Shown: piece by piece, positions 8,201-14,519 of the stretch
Layout of the letters: every line of letters begins with the position of its first letter
Numbering within the stretch: position 1 is the stretch's first letter
Assembly (NCBI GenBank): GCA_003220855.1
Contig: QHTP01000169.1
Coordinates: 1 to 14,765 of the forward strand
Source of the DNA: Gemmatimonadota bacterium
GTDB taxonomy: Bacteria; Gemmatimonadota; Gemmatimonadetes; Gemmatimonadales; GWC2-71-9
Reading direction: 5' to 3'
DNA length: 14,765 nt
The notes under the pieces: model-generated
What the model saw: the letters and a program-made list of their open reading frames with translations, nothing else
Databases searched by the model: none
What the model was told of the DNA's origin: nothing
Program-made: the position numbers and the translations under genes

Positions 8201-8373
8201 AGGCCGGTCTCCTGTGCGGTCACGACCCCGGCGATCACACCGGTCTCAGGGGCGACAGGCCCCGCCTGCTCGGCCACCTGCTGGGCCCGCCCCACTCGGA
8301 GCGGCAGCAGCACGCAAAGCAGTAAGGAAAGGGAAAGGCTCGGAGAAACGGCGGTGCGACGGCGCGTCCGCAT
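5281..8373 (-). CDS. SusC/RagA-family TonB-dependent outer-membrane transporter
   Basis: A 1030-residue TonB-dependent receptor that imports oligosaccharides or glycosides across the outer membrane with its SusD partner. An N-terminal signal peptide (LSLSLLLCVLLPLRVGRAQ, to about residue 31) is followed by a carboxypeptidase-regulatory-like beta domain (about 45-125; GVIAGVVTAQETGLALPEV). The SusC-type linker and plug come next, with VALQEVVVVGYGTQVRRDITG (128-148), DAIQGRVAGVDIV (168-180), DPLYVVDGIP (205-214) and IEVLKDASATAIYGSRGANG (229-248). The long beta-barrel ends in LTGVTLGF, with the aromatic terminal residue expected for barrel assembly. ATG at 8373 is chosen over upstream in-frame codons because GGGAGGATCG lies just ahead of it and the signal peptide starts there. 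It is the first gene of the left operon. No disruption is seen across the full length. Confidence 0.96.
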   Translation of the reverse strand: MRTRRRTAVSPSLSLSLLLCVLLPLRVGRAQQVAEQAGPVAPETGVIAGVVTAQETGLALPEVRVTILGTRFAATADHDGKFTIAYVPPGTYHLQARVIGYAVGEVEGVVVTAGQTVSADIRLQSLPVALQEVVVVGYGTQVRRDITGSISSIAAADLKSTPTVNTVDAIQGRVAGVDIVTTGQKPGDGVRVRVRGARSITAGNDPLYVVDGIPAAGVTDLNPNDIASIEVLKDASATAIYGSRGANGVVLITTRQGGAGPTTFTYDSYVGIQQERSRVQMMNGQQYAQLKRDANRTVGNYHCDVGVAACDSGDAQLFLPVELASIQTGRSTNWQDLVLREGQQVNNEIRIAGGDERTRFALSGGLLTQRGILQGQDFTRRSLRLNFNHELNDRLKVGSSASLVRTEQKLGRGDGVYSEALLNNPLAVPYDSAGNLLFKPTPDGQRVNPLSDVQNWIDDRSNTLVSGTLFADYRLSDALSWRLNFGGNVSSNRRGVFQGAQTQVNQGSSADAGLWDDRTTAYTLDNILTFRRNLGSDHRVDLTLLYSIQQQRTENDTLHATGLPYERQQFYDIGSAAHIDGMGSDLTTWALQSYMARVNYALKDRYLLTLTTRVDGSSRLAPGHKYAVFPSVALAWRLSEEGFIRRTNLFSDLKLRASYGHTGNTAIDPYQTLGSLTRVTYSFDNNAALGYRPGTLPNPNLKWENTGQLDLGLEFTALHGRLSGSVDYYRADTKDLIMRRQIPPTNGYTSILQNIGSTRNTGLEVALSFVPVEDWHGLRWSQDLNWSTNHNRIVSLYGGVDDVLNRWFIGQPIDVYYDYNFVGIWQAQDSLLAKQYKAKPGQIRVADVNGDGKIDGNDRVILGTPFPAWTGSMTSRFDWKRFDLSVMAVARIDFMANDQFVVGESTMQGRYNNLVTDYWTPTHPSNTESRPTANQENPPFGDTRRYEDGSFIRVRSITLGYTLPGIHGGPWHARSLRLYVTALDPFLFTRFRGLDPESRTGTGDRTSAGYAEAAATPSYRTLLTGVTLGF

Positions 8374-8414
8374 CGATCCTCCCGGTCGACGGCGTTCCAG
8401 TTTCAGCGTGCGAC

Positions 8415-8431
8415 CGCAAGCGCCGTGCCCC
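8415..8431 (-). promoter_or_regulatory. Possible sigma-54-type (-24/-12) promoter for the susC operon
   Basis: On the minus strand the bases read GGGGCACGGCGCTTGCG. This matches the TGGCACG-N4-TTGCW consensus with GG and GC separated by exactly 10 bases; mismatches are the first T and the last W. The predicted start of transcription near 8404 would leave a leader of about 30 bases before the susC ATG, carrying its Shine-Dalgarno. In GC-rich DNA such a match can occur by chance, and no sigma-54 activator gene is in the window. No sigma-70-like pair was recognisable for this gene. Confidence 0.3.
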
Positions 8432-8432
8432 T

Positions 8433-8459
8433 CGTGACGTCGGTCACGCGGTGCGTGAC
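8433..8459. promoter_or_regulatory. Candidate operator: CGTGAC inverted repeat plus third half-site
   Basis: CGTGAC (8433-8438) and GTCACG (8443-8448) form a perfect 6-4-6 palindrome. A further CGTGAC occurs at 8454-8459, 21 bases (two helical turns) after the first and in the same orientation. The position between the two divergent genes suits a transcription-factor site controlling one or both. The regulator family cannot be named from this. Confidence 0.4.
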
Positions 8460-8610
8460 GCCACGCGCCGCGATCGGTGGCGCGATGCTCGCGTCCTACG
8501 GGTGTCGCGCAGCCGCGACGCGGCGCGGGCGTAGTGCGGGACCCGACCGACGCTGCGACGGCGCGGCGAGGGCGGGCGCATGTCTTGCGACGCAGCGCCG
8601 CGCGCCGCAC

Positions 8611-8616
8611 CATAGT
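8611..8616 (+). promoter_or_regulatory. Weak -10-like element before the dehydrogenase operon
   Basis: CATAGT matches four of six bases of TATAAT in an otherwise very GC-rich region. It lies 10 bases before the ATG at 8626, so transcription starting 6-7 bases downstream would give an almost leaderless message. This agrees with the absence of a Shine-Dalgarno ahead of this ATG. A poor -35 candidate (TTGCGA, 8585-8590) is 20 bases upstream, longer than ideal. Confidence 0.25.
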
Positions 8617-8625
8617 CATACGCTC

Positions 8626-9168
8626 ATGACGTCACCCACTGCCATTGACCGGCGGGAAGCGCTGCGCCAGGCCGCTCTCGTGTTGGGCGGCGTGCTCTCC
8701 GCGCCGCTCGCCGCGGGCGTGCTGGCGGGGTGCGAGGCGCGTGGTACGCCGGACGCCGCTTGGCGTCCCCGCGCCCTCACGCCGGACCAGGCCGAGCTCG
8801 TGGCCACCATCGCCGAGCAGATTCTGCCTGCGACGGACACCCCGGGGGCCCGTGCCGTGGGGGTCCACCGGTTCATCGACGCGCTGCTGGCGGAGTCGTA
8901 CCGGGCCGGGGAGCGGGAGCGCTTCGTGGCCGGCCTGACGGACCTCGGCCGCGCCTTTCAAGCGAGCACGCCGGACCAGCAGCGCGCCCTGCTCGAGCGG
9001 CTGGATCGCGAGGCGGCACCGTTCTTCCGCACGCTCAAGGACCTGACGCTCGTCGGCTATTACACATCCGAGATCGGCGCCACGCGCGAGCTGCACCATG
9101 TCCCGGTTCCGGGCCGTTACGACGGGTGCGTCCCTCTCGGGCAGGTCGGCCGGACGTGGGCGGTGTGA
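8626..9168 (+). CDS. Gluconate 2-dehydrogenase subunit 3-like protein (Tat-signal small subunit)
   Basis: A 180-residue small ('gamma') subunit of membrane or periplasmic GMC-type sugar dehydrogenases. Such subunits carry the Tat signal and take the signal-less FAD subunit across the membrane with them. The leader is DRREALRQAALVLGGVLSAP (RR at 9-10), ending in VLAGC. Cys36 looks like a lipobox, so the complex may be lipid-anchored. The family core follows: LTPDQAELVATIAEQILPAT, PGARAVGVHRFIDALL and the C-terminal FRTLKDLTLVGYYTSEIG. ATG at 8626 is chosen because the Tat leader begins there; the frame is open further upstream but carries no conserved sequence. There is no clear Shine-Dalgarno. 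The stop overlaps the GTG of the GMC gene (GTGA), as expected for a tightly coupled complex. No haem motif CxxCH is present. Confidence 0.92.
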   Translation: MTSPTAIDRREALRQAALVLGGVLSAPLAAGVLAGCEARGTPDAAWRPRALTPDQAELVATIAEQILPATDTPGARAVGVHRFIDALLAESYRAGERERFVAGLTDLGRAFQASTPDQQRALLERLDREAAPFFRTLKDLTLVGYYTSEIGATRELHHVPVPGRYDGCVPLGQVGRTWAV

Positions 9169-10862
9169 CCCGAGACGATCTCTACGACGCCATCGTCGTC
9201 GGCTCAGGCATCACGGGCGGCTGGGCCGCCAAGGAGCTGTGCGAGAACGGGTTGAAGACGCTCGTGCTCGAGCGCGGCCGGCACGTGGAGCACGGGAAGG
9301 ACTACGTCACGGAGTGGCTGCAGCCCTGGCAGCTCCCCCACCGCGGCCGCGGCGAGCAGGCGCTGTACGAGCGCGACTACCCCATCCAGAGCAAGAACTA
9401 CGCGTTCGGCGAGGCGACCCGACACTTTTTCGTGAACGATCGCGAGCATCCCTACGTCACGCCCCACGACCAGCCGTTCCGCTGGATCCGGGGCTACCAG
9501 CTGGGCGGGCGCAGCCTGATCTGGGGCCGGCTGTGCTGGCGCTGGAGCGACCTCGACTTCGAGGCGAATCTGAGGGACGGCCACGGTGTCGACTGGCCGA
9601 TCCGCTACAAAGACCTGGCCCCCTGGTACGCCCACGTCGAGCGCTTCGTCGGGGTGAGCGGCGAGCGACTGGGTCTGCCGCACCTGCCCGACGGCGAGTT
9701 CCTGCCTCCCTGGGAATTGAACTGCGCCGAGCACGTCGTGAAGCGCGGGATCGAGCGCGCGTTCCCCGGGCGCCACATGACGATCACGCGGGTCGCGAAT
9801 CTCACGCAGGCGCTCGACGGCCGCGGGCCGTGCCGGGCCCGGAACCAGTGCGCCCGCGGCTGCAGCTACGGCGGTTACTTCTCGAGCTTGAGCGCGACGT
9901 TACCGGCGGCGCAACGCACCCGCAGACTCACCATCGTGACCGATGCGATCGTGCACAGCGTGACGTACGACGAGCGCAAGGATCGGGCGACCGGCGTGCG
10001 CGTGATCGACCGGAATACGAAAGAGACGCGCGAGTACGCCGGGCGCCTGATCTTTCTCTGCGCCTCGACGCTCGGCACCGCGCAGATTCTCCTGAGCTCT
10101 GCGACGCGCCGCTTTGCGACGGGACTCGCCAACTCGAGCGGCGCAGTGGGCCACAACCTGATGGACCACATCTCCAAGGCCGGTGCCAGCGGCACCGTGC
10201 CCGGCCTCGAGGACAAGTACGTGTACGGCCGGCGGCCGACCGGGACGTACGTCCCGCGGTTCCGCAATCTCGGCGGCAGGGGAGACGCCAAGCTGGGGTT
10301 CGTCCGTGGCTATGGGCTCCAGGCGGGCGCGGGACGGGACGGCTGGACGCGCGGCACGGAGCTGCCCGCACTGGGGGCGGAGTTGAAGCGGCAGCTGCGG
10401 GAGCCCGGCGCGTGGCAGATGACGCTGCAGGGATACGGCGAGTGTCTGCCGCGCCAGGAGAACTACGTCGATCTCGACCCCGCGCGCACGGACCAGTGGG
10501 GGATCCCGCTGTTGCGGGTGCACTGTGCCTGGAGCGAAAACGAGCGCGCTATCCGCGAAGACGTAAAGACCCAGTCGGCCGAGATGCTCGAGGCGGCGGG
10601 GTGCAAGGAGGTCGAGACGTACGACCACGACGGCCCGCCGGGGTTCAGCGTGCATGAGATGGGGACGGCGCGCATGGGCCGTGATCCCAGGACGTCCGTA
10701 CTCAACGCCCACAACCAGGCGCACGACGTGCCCAACCTGTTCGTCACCGACGGCGCGTGCATGGCGAGCTCGTCTTGCGTGAATCCGTCGCTCACCTACA
10801 TGGCGCTCACCGCGCGCGCGGTGGACTACGCGGTGGGCGAGCTCAAGCGCGGCAAGCTGTGA
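9165..10862 (+). CDS. GMC-family FAD-dependent sugar/glycoside dehydrogenase, large subunit
   Basis: A 565-residue GMC oxidoreductase, the catalytic partner of the subunit-3 protein. It should oxidise a sugar or glycoside hydroxyl, with electrons leaving through FAD to a respiratory acceptor. The N-terminal FAD-binding GSGITGG is at residues 13-19, followed by LVLERG (33-38). RGYQLGGRSLIWGRLCWRW (109-127) is the FAD-contacting loop. The C-terminal domain has FSVHEMGTARMG with the likely catalytic His497, then FVTDGACMASSSCVNPSLTY with Asn540, the GMC active-site pair. A cluster Cys223-x5-Cys229-x3-Cys233 resembles the 3Fe-4S site of bacterial FAD glucose/fructose dehydrogenases. It has no signal peptide and would rely on the Tat signal of its small subunit. 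GTG at 9165 overlaps the preceding stop (GTGA); GTG at 9156 is an alternative. Glucoside 3-dehydrogenase is the best guess for activity, but unproven. Confidence 0.92.
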   Translation: MTRDDLYDAIVVGSGITGGWAAKELCENGLKTLVLERGRHVEHGKDYVTEWLQPWQLPHRGRGEQALYERDYPIQSKNYAFGEATRHFFVNDREHPYVTPHDQPFRWIRGYQLGGRSLIWGRLCWRWSDLDFEANLRDGHGVDWPIRYKDLAPWYAHVERFVGVSGERLGLPHLPDGEFLPPWELNCAEHVVKRGIERAFPGRHMTITRVANLTQALDGRGPCRARNQCARGCSYGGYFSSLSATLPAAQRTRRLTIVTDAIVHSVTYDERKDRATGVRVIDRNTKETREYAGRLIFLCASTLGTAQILLSSATRRFATGLANSSGAVGHNLMDHISKAGASGTVPGLEDKYVYGRRPTGTYVPRFRNLGGRGDAKLGFVRGYGLQAGAGRDGWTRGTELPALGAELKRQLREPGAWQMTLQGYGECLPRQENYVDLDPARTDQWGIPLLRVHCAWSENERAIREDVKTQSAEMLEAAGCKEVETYDHDGPPGFSVHEMGTARMGRDPRTSVLNAHNQAHDVPNLFVTDGACMASSSCVNPSLTYMALTARAVDYAVGELKRGKL

Positions 10863-12139
10863 GCACCCGTGCCGCGCAGGCACAGGTCGCGGCGACGTCC
10901 TTCTTTGCGCTGTTCGCGATCGTCGGCATCGCCCTCTACGGCCTGCCGTTCTTTTACGACTCCATGGTGCGCGAGTTCGGATGGTCCCGCGCCCAGGTCA
11001 CGTCGGGCAACGCGATCTCCAAGCTGATCGTCGGGCCGCTGTTCGGCTTTCTCGCCGGCTGGCTGGTGGACCGCTTCGGCCCGCGGCGACTCATGGTCGC
11101 GGGGATCGTGATGGCGGGGATCGCTCTCGTGGGGCTGGGGATGATCCGCACCTTGGCCGGCTTCTACTTCTTCTATCTCTTCAACGCGCTCGGCAATGTG
11201 TGCGGCGGCCCGCTGCCCAACCAGGTGCTGTTGTCGCGCTGGTTCACAGCGGCACGCGGCCGTGCCATGGGATTCGCTTATCTCGGAATCGGCATCGGAG
11301 GCGCGTTGGTGCCGTTCCTGGCGGTGTGGCTGACGCGGGCCGTCGGGTGGCAGGGCGCGCTGCAGGCGCTCGGACTGCTCATCGTCGTCGCGGCCTTGCC
11401 ACTCGCCCTCTTCGTCAGGGAGTCGCCGTCCTCCGCAACCTCCCCCGACCTCCCCCGACCCCCGGTCGGCCGAGTGTTCCGTGCACCAGCGTTCTATCTT
11501 CTGCTCGCCGGCAGCGTGTGCTCGATCGCCGCCGTCGGCGGGACGAACCAGCACTTGAAGCTTTTCCTCAGTCTCGATCACGGGTTCACGCAAGGGGCGG
11601 CCGCACAGATCGCGTCGTTGGTGCTCGCCTCCAGCCTCGTCGGTCGGCTGGGTATGGGGTGGCTGGCGGACCGGTTCCCGAAGAAGTACGTCATGCTGCT
11701 GATCTATGTGCTGGTCGCGTCGGCAATCCCGCTCTTGTTCCTGGTCGGCACGCCGGGAGCGATCTACCTGTTCGCCGTCGTCTTCGGCATCGGCCTGGGC
11801 GGCGAGTACATGCTGATCCCGCTCATGGCCGCGGAGCTGTTCGGTGTGGGTGTGCTCGGCCGGGTCATGGGTGTCGTGCTCACCGCCGACGGCGTCGCGG
11901 AAGCAGTCGCGCCCGTGCTCGTGGGGCGGCTGCGGGACGTGAGCGCGACCTACGGCACCGGCTTCCTCGTGCTGATCGGCTTCGCGCTCGCGGGCGCGGC
12001 CGCGATTTCATTCCTGCCGTCCTCACCCCCTGTCGCTCTCGGATCCTCACCCCCTGACCCCCTCTCCTTCCAGGAGAGGGGGAACCCGGGGACGCGTTTA
12101 GTCCCCCCTCTCCCGAAGGGAGAGGGGGATAGGGGGTAA
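10859..12139 (+). CDS. MFS transporter (monocarboxylate/OFA-like), with repeat-encoded C-terminal tail
   Basis: A 426-residue inner-membrane major facilitator carrier. TM helices begin SFFALFAIVGIALYGLPFFY; GWLVDRFGPRRLM is the helix 2-3 motif, repeated in the second half as GWLADRFPKKYVM. FFYDSMVREFGWSRAQVTSG is typical of the oxalate/formate and monocarboxylate-type subgroup. GTG at 10859 overlaps the GMC stop (GTGA), and the first helix starts soon after; upstream in-frame ATG codons lie inside the GMC gene. Conserved sequence ends near AAAISFLP (residue 387). The last about 39 residues, SSPPVALGSSPPDPLSFQER and onward, are encoded by a palindromic interspersed repeat that also supplies the stop codon. 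A short tandem (TCCCCCGACC twice, 11441-11460) sits in the central cytoplasmic loop. Substrate unknown; it probably moves a product or substrate of the neighbouring enzymes. Confidence 0.9.
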   Translation: MSTRAAQAQVAATSFFALFAIVGIALYGLPFFYDSMVREFGWSRAQVTSGNAISKLIVGPLFGFLAGWLVDRFGPRRLMVAGIVMAGIALVGLGMIRTLAGFYFFYLFNALGNVCGGPLPNQVLLSRWFTAARGRAMGFAYLGIGIGGALVPFLAVWLTRAVGWQGALQALGLLIVVAALPLALFVRESPSSATSPDLPRPPVGRVFRAPAFYLLLAGSVCSIAAVGGTNQHLKLFLSLDHGFTQGAAAQIASLVLASSLVGRLGMGWLADRFPKKYVMLLIYVLVASAIPLLFLVGTPGAIYLFAVVFGIGLGGEYMLIPLMAAELFGVGVLGRVMGVVLTADGVAEAVAPVLVGRLRDVSATYGTGFLVLIGFALAGAAAISFLPSSPPVALGSSPPDPLSFQERGNPGTRLVPPLPKGEGDRG

Positions 12140-12142
12140 GGA
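12021..12142. repeat. Palindromic interspersed repeat with two perfect hairpins
   Basis: The element contains two perfect 11-bp stem-loops: CCCCCTCTCCT/AGGAGAGGGGG (12058-12082, loop TCC) and CCCCCTCTCCC/GGGAGAGGGGG (12104-12128, loop GAA). An outer imperfect inverted repeat pairs 12044-12067 with 12119-12142 (three mismatches in 24). The left arm is preceded by a direct repeat, CCTCACCCCCTG (12021-12032 and 12045-12056). It forms the end of the MFS gene including its TAA, and the G-rich bases directly ahead of the next ATG. Elements of the type 'CTCACCCCCTGACCCCCTCTCC...' are, from memory, frequent dispersed repeats in GC-rich soil bacteria. There is no T-tract after either hairpin, so they are not ordinary terminators. 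Confidence 0.75.
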
Positions 12143-12143
12143 C

Positions 12144-14516
12144 ATGAGAATCGGCGTCATTATGAACGGCGTCACCGGGCGCATGGGGCTGAACCAGCAC
12201 CTCGTGCGCTCGATCCTCGCCATCCGGGAGCAGGGCGGCGTTCCCGTGCCCGGCGGCGACCGGCTCGTCCCCGACCCGATCCTGGTGGGAAGAAACGAGG
12301 CGAAGCTACGGGAGATCGCCGCCGCGCACGGCCTGACGCGCGTCTCGACCGACCTGGACGCCTGCCTCGCGAACCCGGCGGACGAGATCTACTTCGACGC
12401 CACGGTGACGAGCCTCCGCGTCAGCCACGTGCGTCGCGCCATCGCGGCCGGCAAGCACGTCTACTGCGAGAAGCCGGTCGCCGCGACCATGGCCGAGGCG
12501 CTCGAGCTCGCACGGTCGGCCAGCCGGCGCGGCGTGAAGCACGGCGTCGTGCAGGACAAGCTGTTCCTCCCCGGCATCCGTAAGCTCAAGCGATTGGTGG
12601 AAGACGGGTTCTTCGGCCGCATCCTGAGCGTGCGCGGCGAATTCGGGTACTGGGTGTTCGAGGGCGACGACGCGGGAACGCCCCCACAGCGCCCATCCTG
12701 GAATTACCGCCAGGAAGATGGCGGCGGAATCGTGCTCGACATGTTCCCCCACTGGCGCTACCTGCTCGACCACACCTTCGGCCCGGTCACCGCCGTGCAG
12801 TGCACCGGTGTCCGGCTCATCCCCGAGCGCGTGGGCGAGCAGGGCCGCCGCTACGCCGCGACGGCCGACGACGCTGCGTACGCCACGTTCGCGCTGGACG
12901 GTCCCGACGGGGAGATCCTCGCGCAGTTCAACTCGTCGTGGGCGGTGCGCGTGTACCGCGATGACCTGTTGCAGATCCAAGTCGATGGTACGCTGGGGAG
13001 CGCCGTGGCGACCTTGCACGGCTGCAGGATCCAGCGCCGCGCCGACACGCCGCGTGCGGTGTGGAGTCCCGATGAGCCCAACGACGTCGATTATCAGGCT
13101 TCATGGCAGGACTTGCCCGACGACGGCCGGTTCGACAACGCCTTCAAGCTCCAATGGGAGCGGTTCCTCCTGCATGTCGCCACGGGCGCCCCGTTCCCGC
13201 ACGATTTCTACGAGGGCGCGAAGGGGGTCCAGCTCGCGGAGCTGGCGCTCCAGTCGTGGGCGGAACGGCGGTGGGTGGAGGTCGCGGATCTCGCCCGTGG
13301 GCAGGCGGCTCCGCCCGGCGGGGACGCCGCCCTCGGCGGCCGGCACCGCGTGCCCGCGGGCGTCATCCACCTGCCCCTGGCCGACGGTAGCGTCGCCCCG
13401 TACACGCTGCACGCGCCGCGTGTGTGGCCGGTGCCTGCCGAACCGATTCGGTGCAGGGTAGCCTACGCGGCCGCGCACGTCGTGAGCGACCCCCTGGCCG
13501 ACGCTGATCCGCTCGCCGATGCATTCATCGACTGGGACGCCACGCTCGCGTATCGCCGCCTCCTCTGGTCTCTCGGTCTCGGTGTCGCCGAAGCGATGGA
13601 CACGGCCCAGCGCGGCATGGGGCTCGACTGGCGCGCGGCGCAGGAGCTGATCCGCCGCTCGCTCGCCGAAGCGCGCGCGACCGGTGGGGCGATTGCGTGC
13701 GGCGCGGGAACCGACCAGCTCGCCCCGGCCGGCGGCGTCACGCTGGCCGAGGTGGAGCGCGCCTACGAGGAGCAGGTCAGTTACGTGGAAGGGCAGGGTG
13801 GACGGGTGATCCTGATGGCGAGCCGGGCCCTGGCGCGCGCGGCGCGCGGGCCGGACGACTACGCCCGCGTTTACGGAACCGTGCTTCGGCGGGTCACTCA
13901 CCCCGTGATTCTCCACTGGCTCGGCGACGTGTTCGATCCCCAGGTCGCCGGCTACTGGGGCTCACGTGACGTCGACGAGGCCATGGACGCCTGCCTGGGG
14001 ATCATCTGCGAGCACCACGCCAAGATCGACGGGATCAAGATCTCCCTGCTCGACGCCGGGCGCGAGGTCGCGATGCGTCGCCGGCTTCCCGCCGGCGTCC
14101 GCCTGTACACCGGTGACGACTGCAACTACGACCGCCTCATTCTTGGCGACGCGCGTGGTCACAGCGACGCGCTGCTCGGCATCTTCGACGCGATTGCGCC
14201 CGCGGCATCGGCCGCGCTGCAGGCGCTCGACCGCGGCGACGTGCCGGCCTATCGCGCGGCACTCGAGCCCACGGTGCCGCTGGCGCGTCACATCTTCCAG
14301 ACCCCGACCCATGCGTACAAGACCGGGATCGTGTTCCTCGCCTACCTGAACGGCCATCAGCCGCATTTCCGGATGATCGGTGGCGCCGAGAGCTGGCGCT
14401 CCGTGCCGCACCTCGCCGAGCTGTTCCGGCTCGCGGACGCGGCGGGGCTGCTCGTAGACCCCGATAGCGCGGTGGATCGGATGCGGCGGGTACTGGCGCT
14501 CGCGGGCGTGGACTGA
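12144..14516 (+). CDS. Fused Gfo/Idh/MocA oxidoreductase - DUF993 (DapA-like TIM barrel) protein
   Basis: A 790-residue two-domain protein without a signal peptide, so cytoplasmic. Residues 1 to about 385 form a Gfo/Idh/MocA oxidoreductase: MRIGVIMNGVTGRMG (nucleotide-binding start), HVYCEKPVA with the EKP motif at 109-111, EDGGGIVLDMFPHWRYLLDH (191-210) and WERFLLHVATGAPFPHDFYE (338-357). A Gly/Ala/Pro-rich linker (about 385-405) joins it to a DUF993 domain (about 406-785) of the dihydrodipicolinate-synthase-like group: YAAAHVVSDPLAD, IDWDATLAYRRLLWSLGLGV, EAMDTAQRGMGLDW, ACGAGTDQL, HWLGDVFDP and DGIKISLLDAG. Lys632 in the last is the likely Schiff-base lysine by analogy with DapA. In other bacteria these are usually separate neighbouring genes. 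ATG at 12144 follows the palindromic repeat, whose GGGGG supplies a possible ribosome site. The next gene begins 3 bp on. An oxidation followed by aldol-type cleavage of a sugar acid is a reasonable but unproven role. Confidence 0.9.
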   Translation: MRIGVIMNGVTGRMGLNQHLVRSILAIREQGGVPVPGGDRLVPDPILVGRNEAKLREIAAAHGLTRVSTDLDACLANPADEIYFDATVTSLRVSHVRRAIAAGKHVYCEKPVAATMAEALELARSASRRGVKHGVVQDKLFLPGIRKLKRLVEDGFFGRILSVRGEFGYWVFEGDDAGTPPQRPSWNYRQEDGGGIVLDMFPHWRYLLDHTFGPVTAVQCTGVRLIPERVGEQGRRYAATADDAAYATFALDGPDGEILAQFNSSWAVRVYRDDLLQIQVDGTLGSAVATLHGCRIQRRADTPRAVWSPDEPNDVDYQASWQDLPDDGRFDNAFKLQWERFLLHVATGAPFPHDFYEGAKGVQLAELALQSWAERRWVEVADLARGQAAPPGGDAALGGRHRVPAGVIHLPLADGSVAPYTLHAPRVWPVPAEPIRCRVAYAAAHVVSDPLADADPLADAFIDWDATLAYRRLLWSLGLGVAEAMDTAQRGMGLDWRAAQELIRRSLAEARATGGAIACGAGTDQLAPAGGVTLAEVERAYEEQVSYVEGQGGRVILMASRALARAARGPDDYARVYGTVLRRVTHPVILHWLGDVFDPQVAGYWGSRDVDEAMDACLGIICEHHAKIDGIKISLLDAGREVAMRRRLPAGVRLYTGDDCNYDRLILGDARGHSDALLGIFDAIAPAASAALQALDRGDVPAYRAALEPTVPLARHIFQTPTHAYKTGIVFLAYLNGHQPHFRMIGGAESWRSVPHLAELFRLADAAGLLVDPDSAVDRMRRVLALAGVD

Positions 14517-14519
14517 CCG

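Larger units (their letters stand above)
8374..8625. promoter_or_regulatory. Divergent intergenic control region of the two operons
   Basis: 252 bases lie between the susC start (minus strand) and the start of the dehydrogenase small subunit (plus strand). No conserved coding signal is seen in it. It contains the inverted repeat at 8433-8448, a third half-site at 8454-8459, a possible -24/-12 element facing susC at 8415-8431 and a weak -10-like element facing the right operon at 8611-8616. Because all genes on either side point away from it, it must hold the promoters of both operons unless transcription comes from outside the window. Confidence 0.75.

Noticed and set aside
594..8325. Long plus-strand open frames opposite the left operon (for example 594-1679, 1634-2986, 2935-3852, 4128-5297, 5170-6525, 6598-8325)
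   Set aside because: They mirror the real minus-strand genes in GC-rich DNA and translate to Arg/Val/His-rich sequence without domains, while the opposite strand has clear conserved proteins.
8374..8619. Upstream extension of susC to 8619
   Set aside because: The signal peptide begins at 8373 with a good Shine-Dalgarno directly ahead; the extension is Arg-rich low-complexity sequence.
8425..8625. Upstream extension of the subunit-3 gene to ATG 8425
   Set aside because: The extra 67 residues show no conservation and would put the Tat leader inside the protein; they overlap the control region.
9098..10657. A 519-residue plus-strand frame inside the GMC gene
   Set aside because: It is Arg/Pro-rich sequence in an alternative frame of the GMC gene, which has full FAD-binding and active-site motifs.
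11441..11460. TCCCCCGACC duplicated in the central loop of the second MFS gene
   Set aside because: Two copies in a low-complexity Pro-rich cytoplasmic loop, with the frame kept; too short to claim a separate element.
12058..12128. Rho-independent terminators
   Set aside because: The hairpins are strong but neither is followed by a T-tract, and they lie within a tight same-strand operon; better explained as part of an interspersed repeat.
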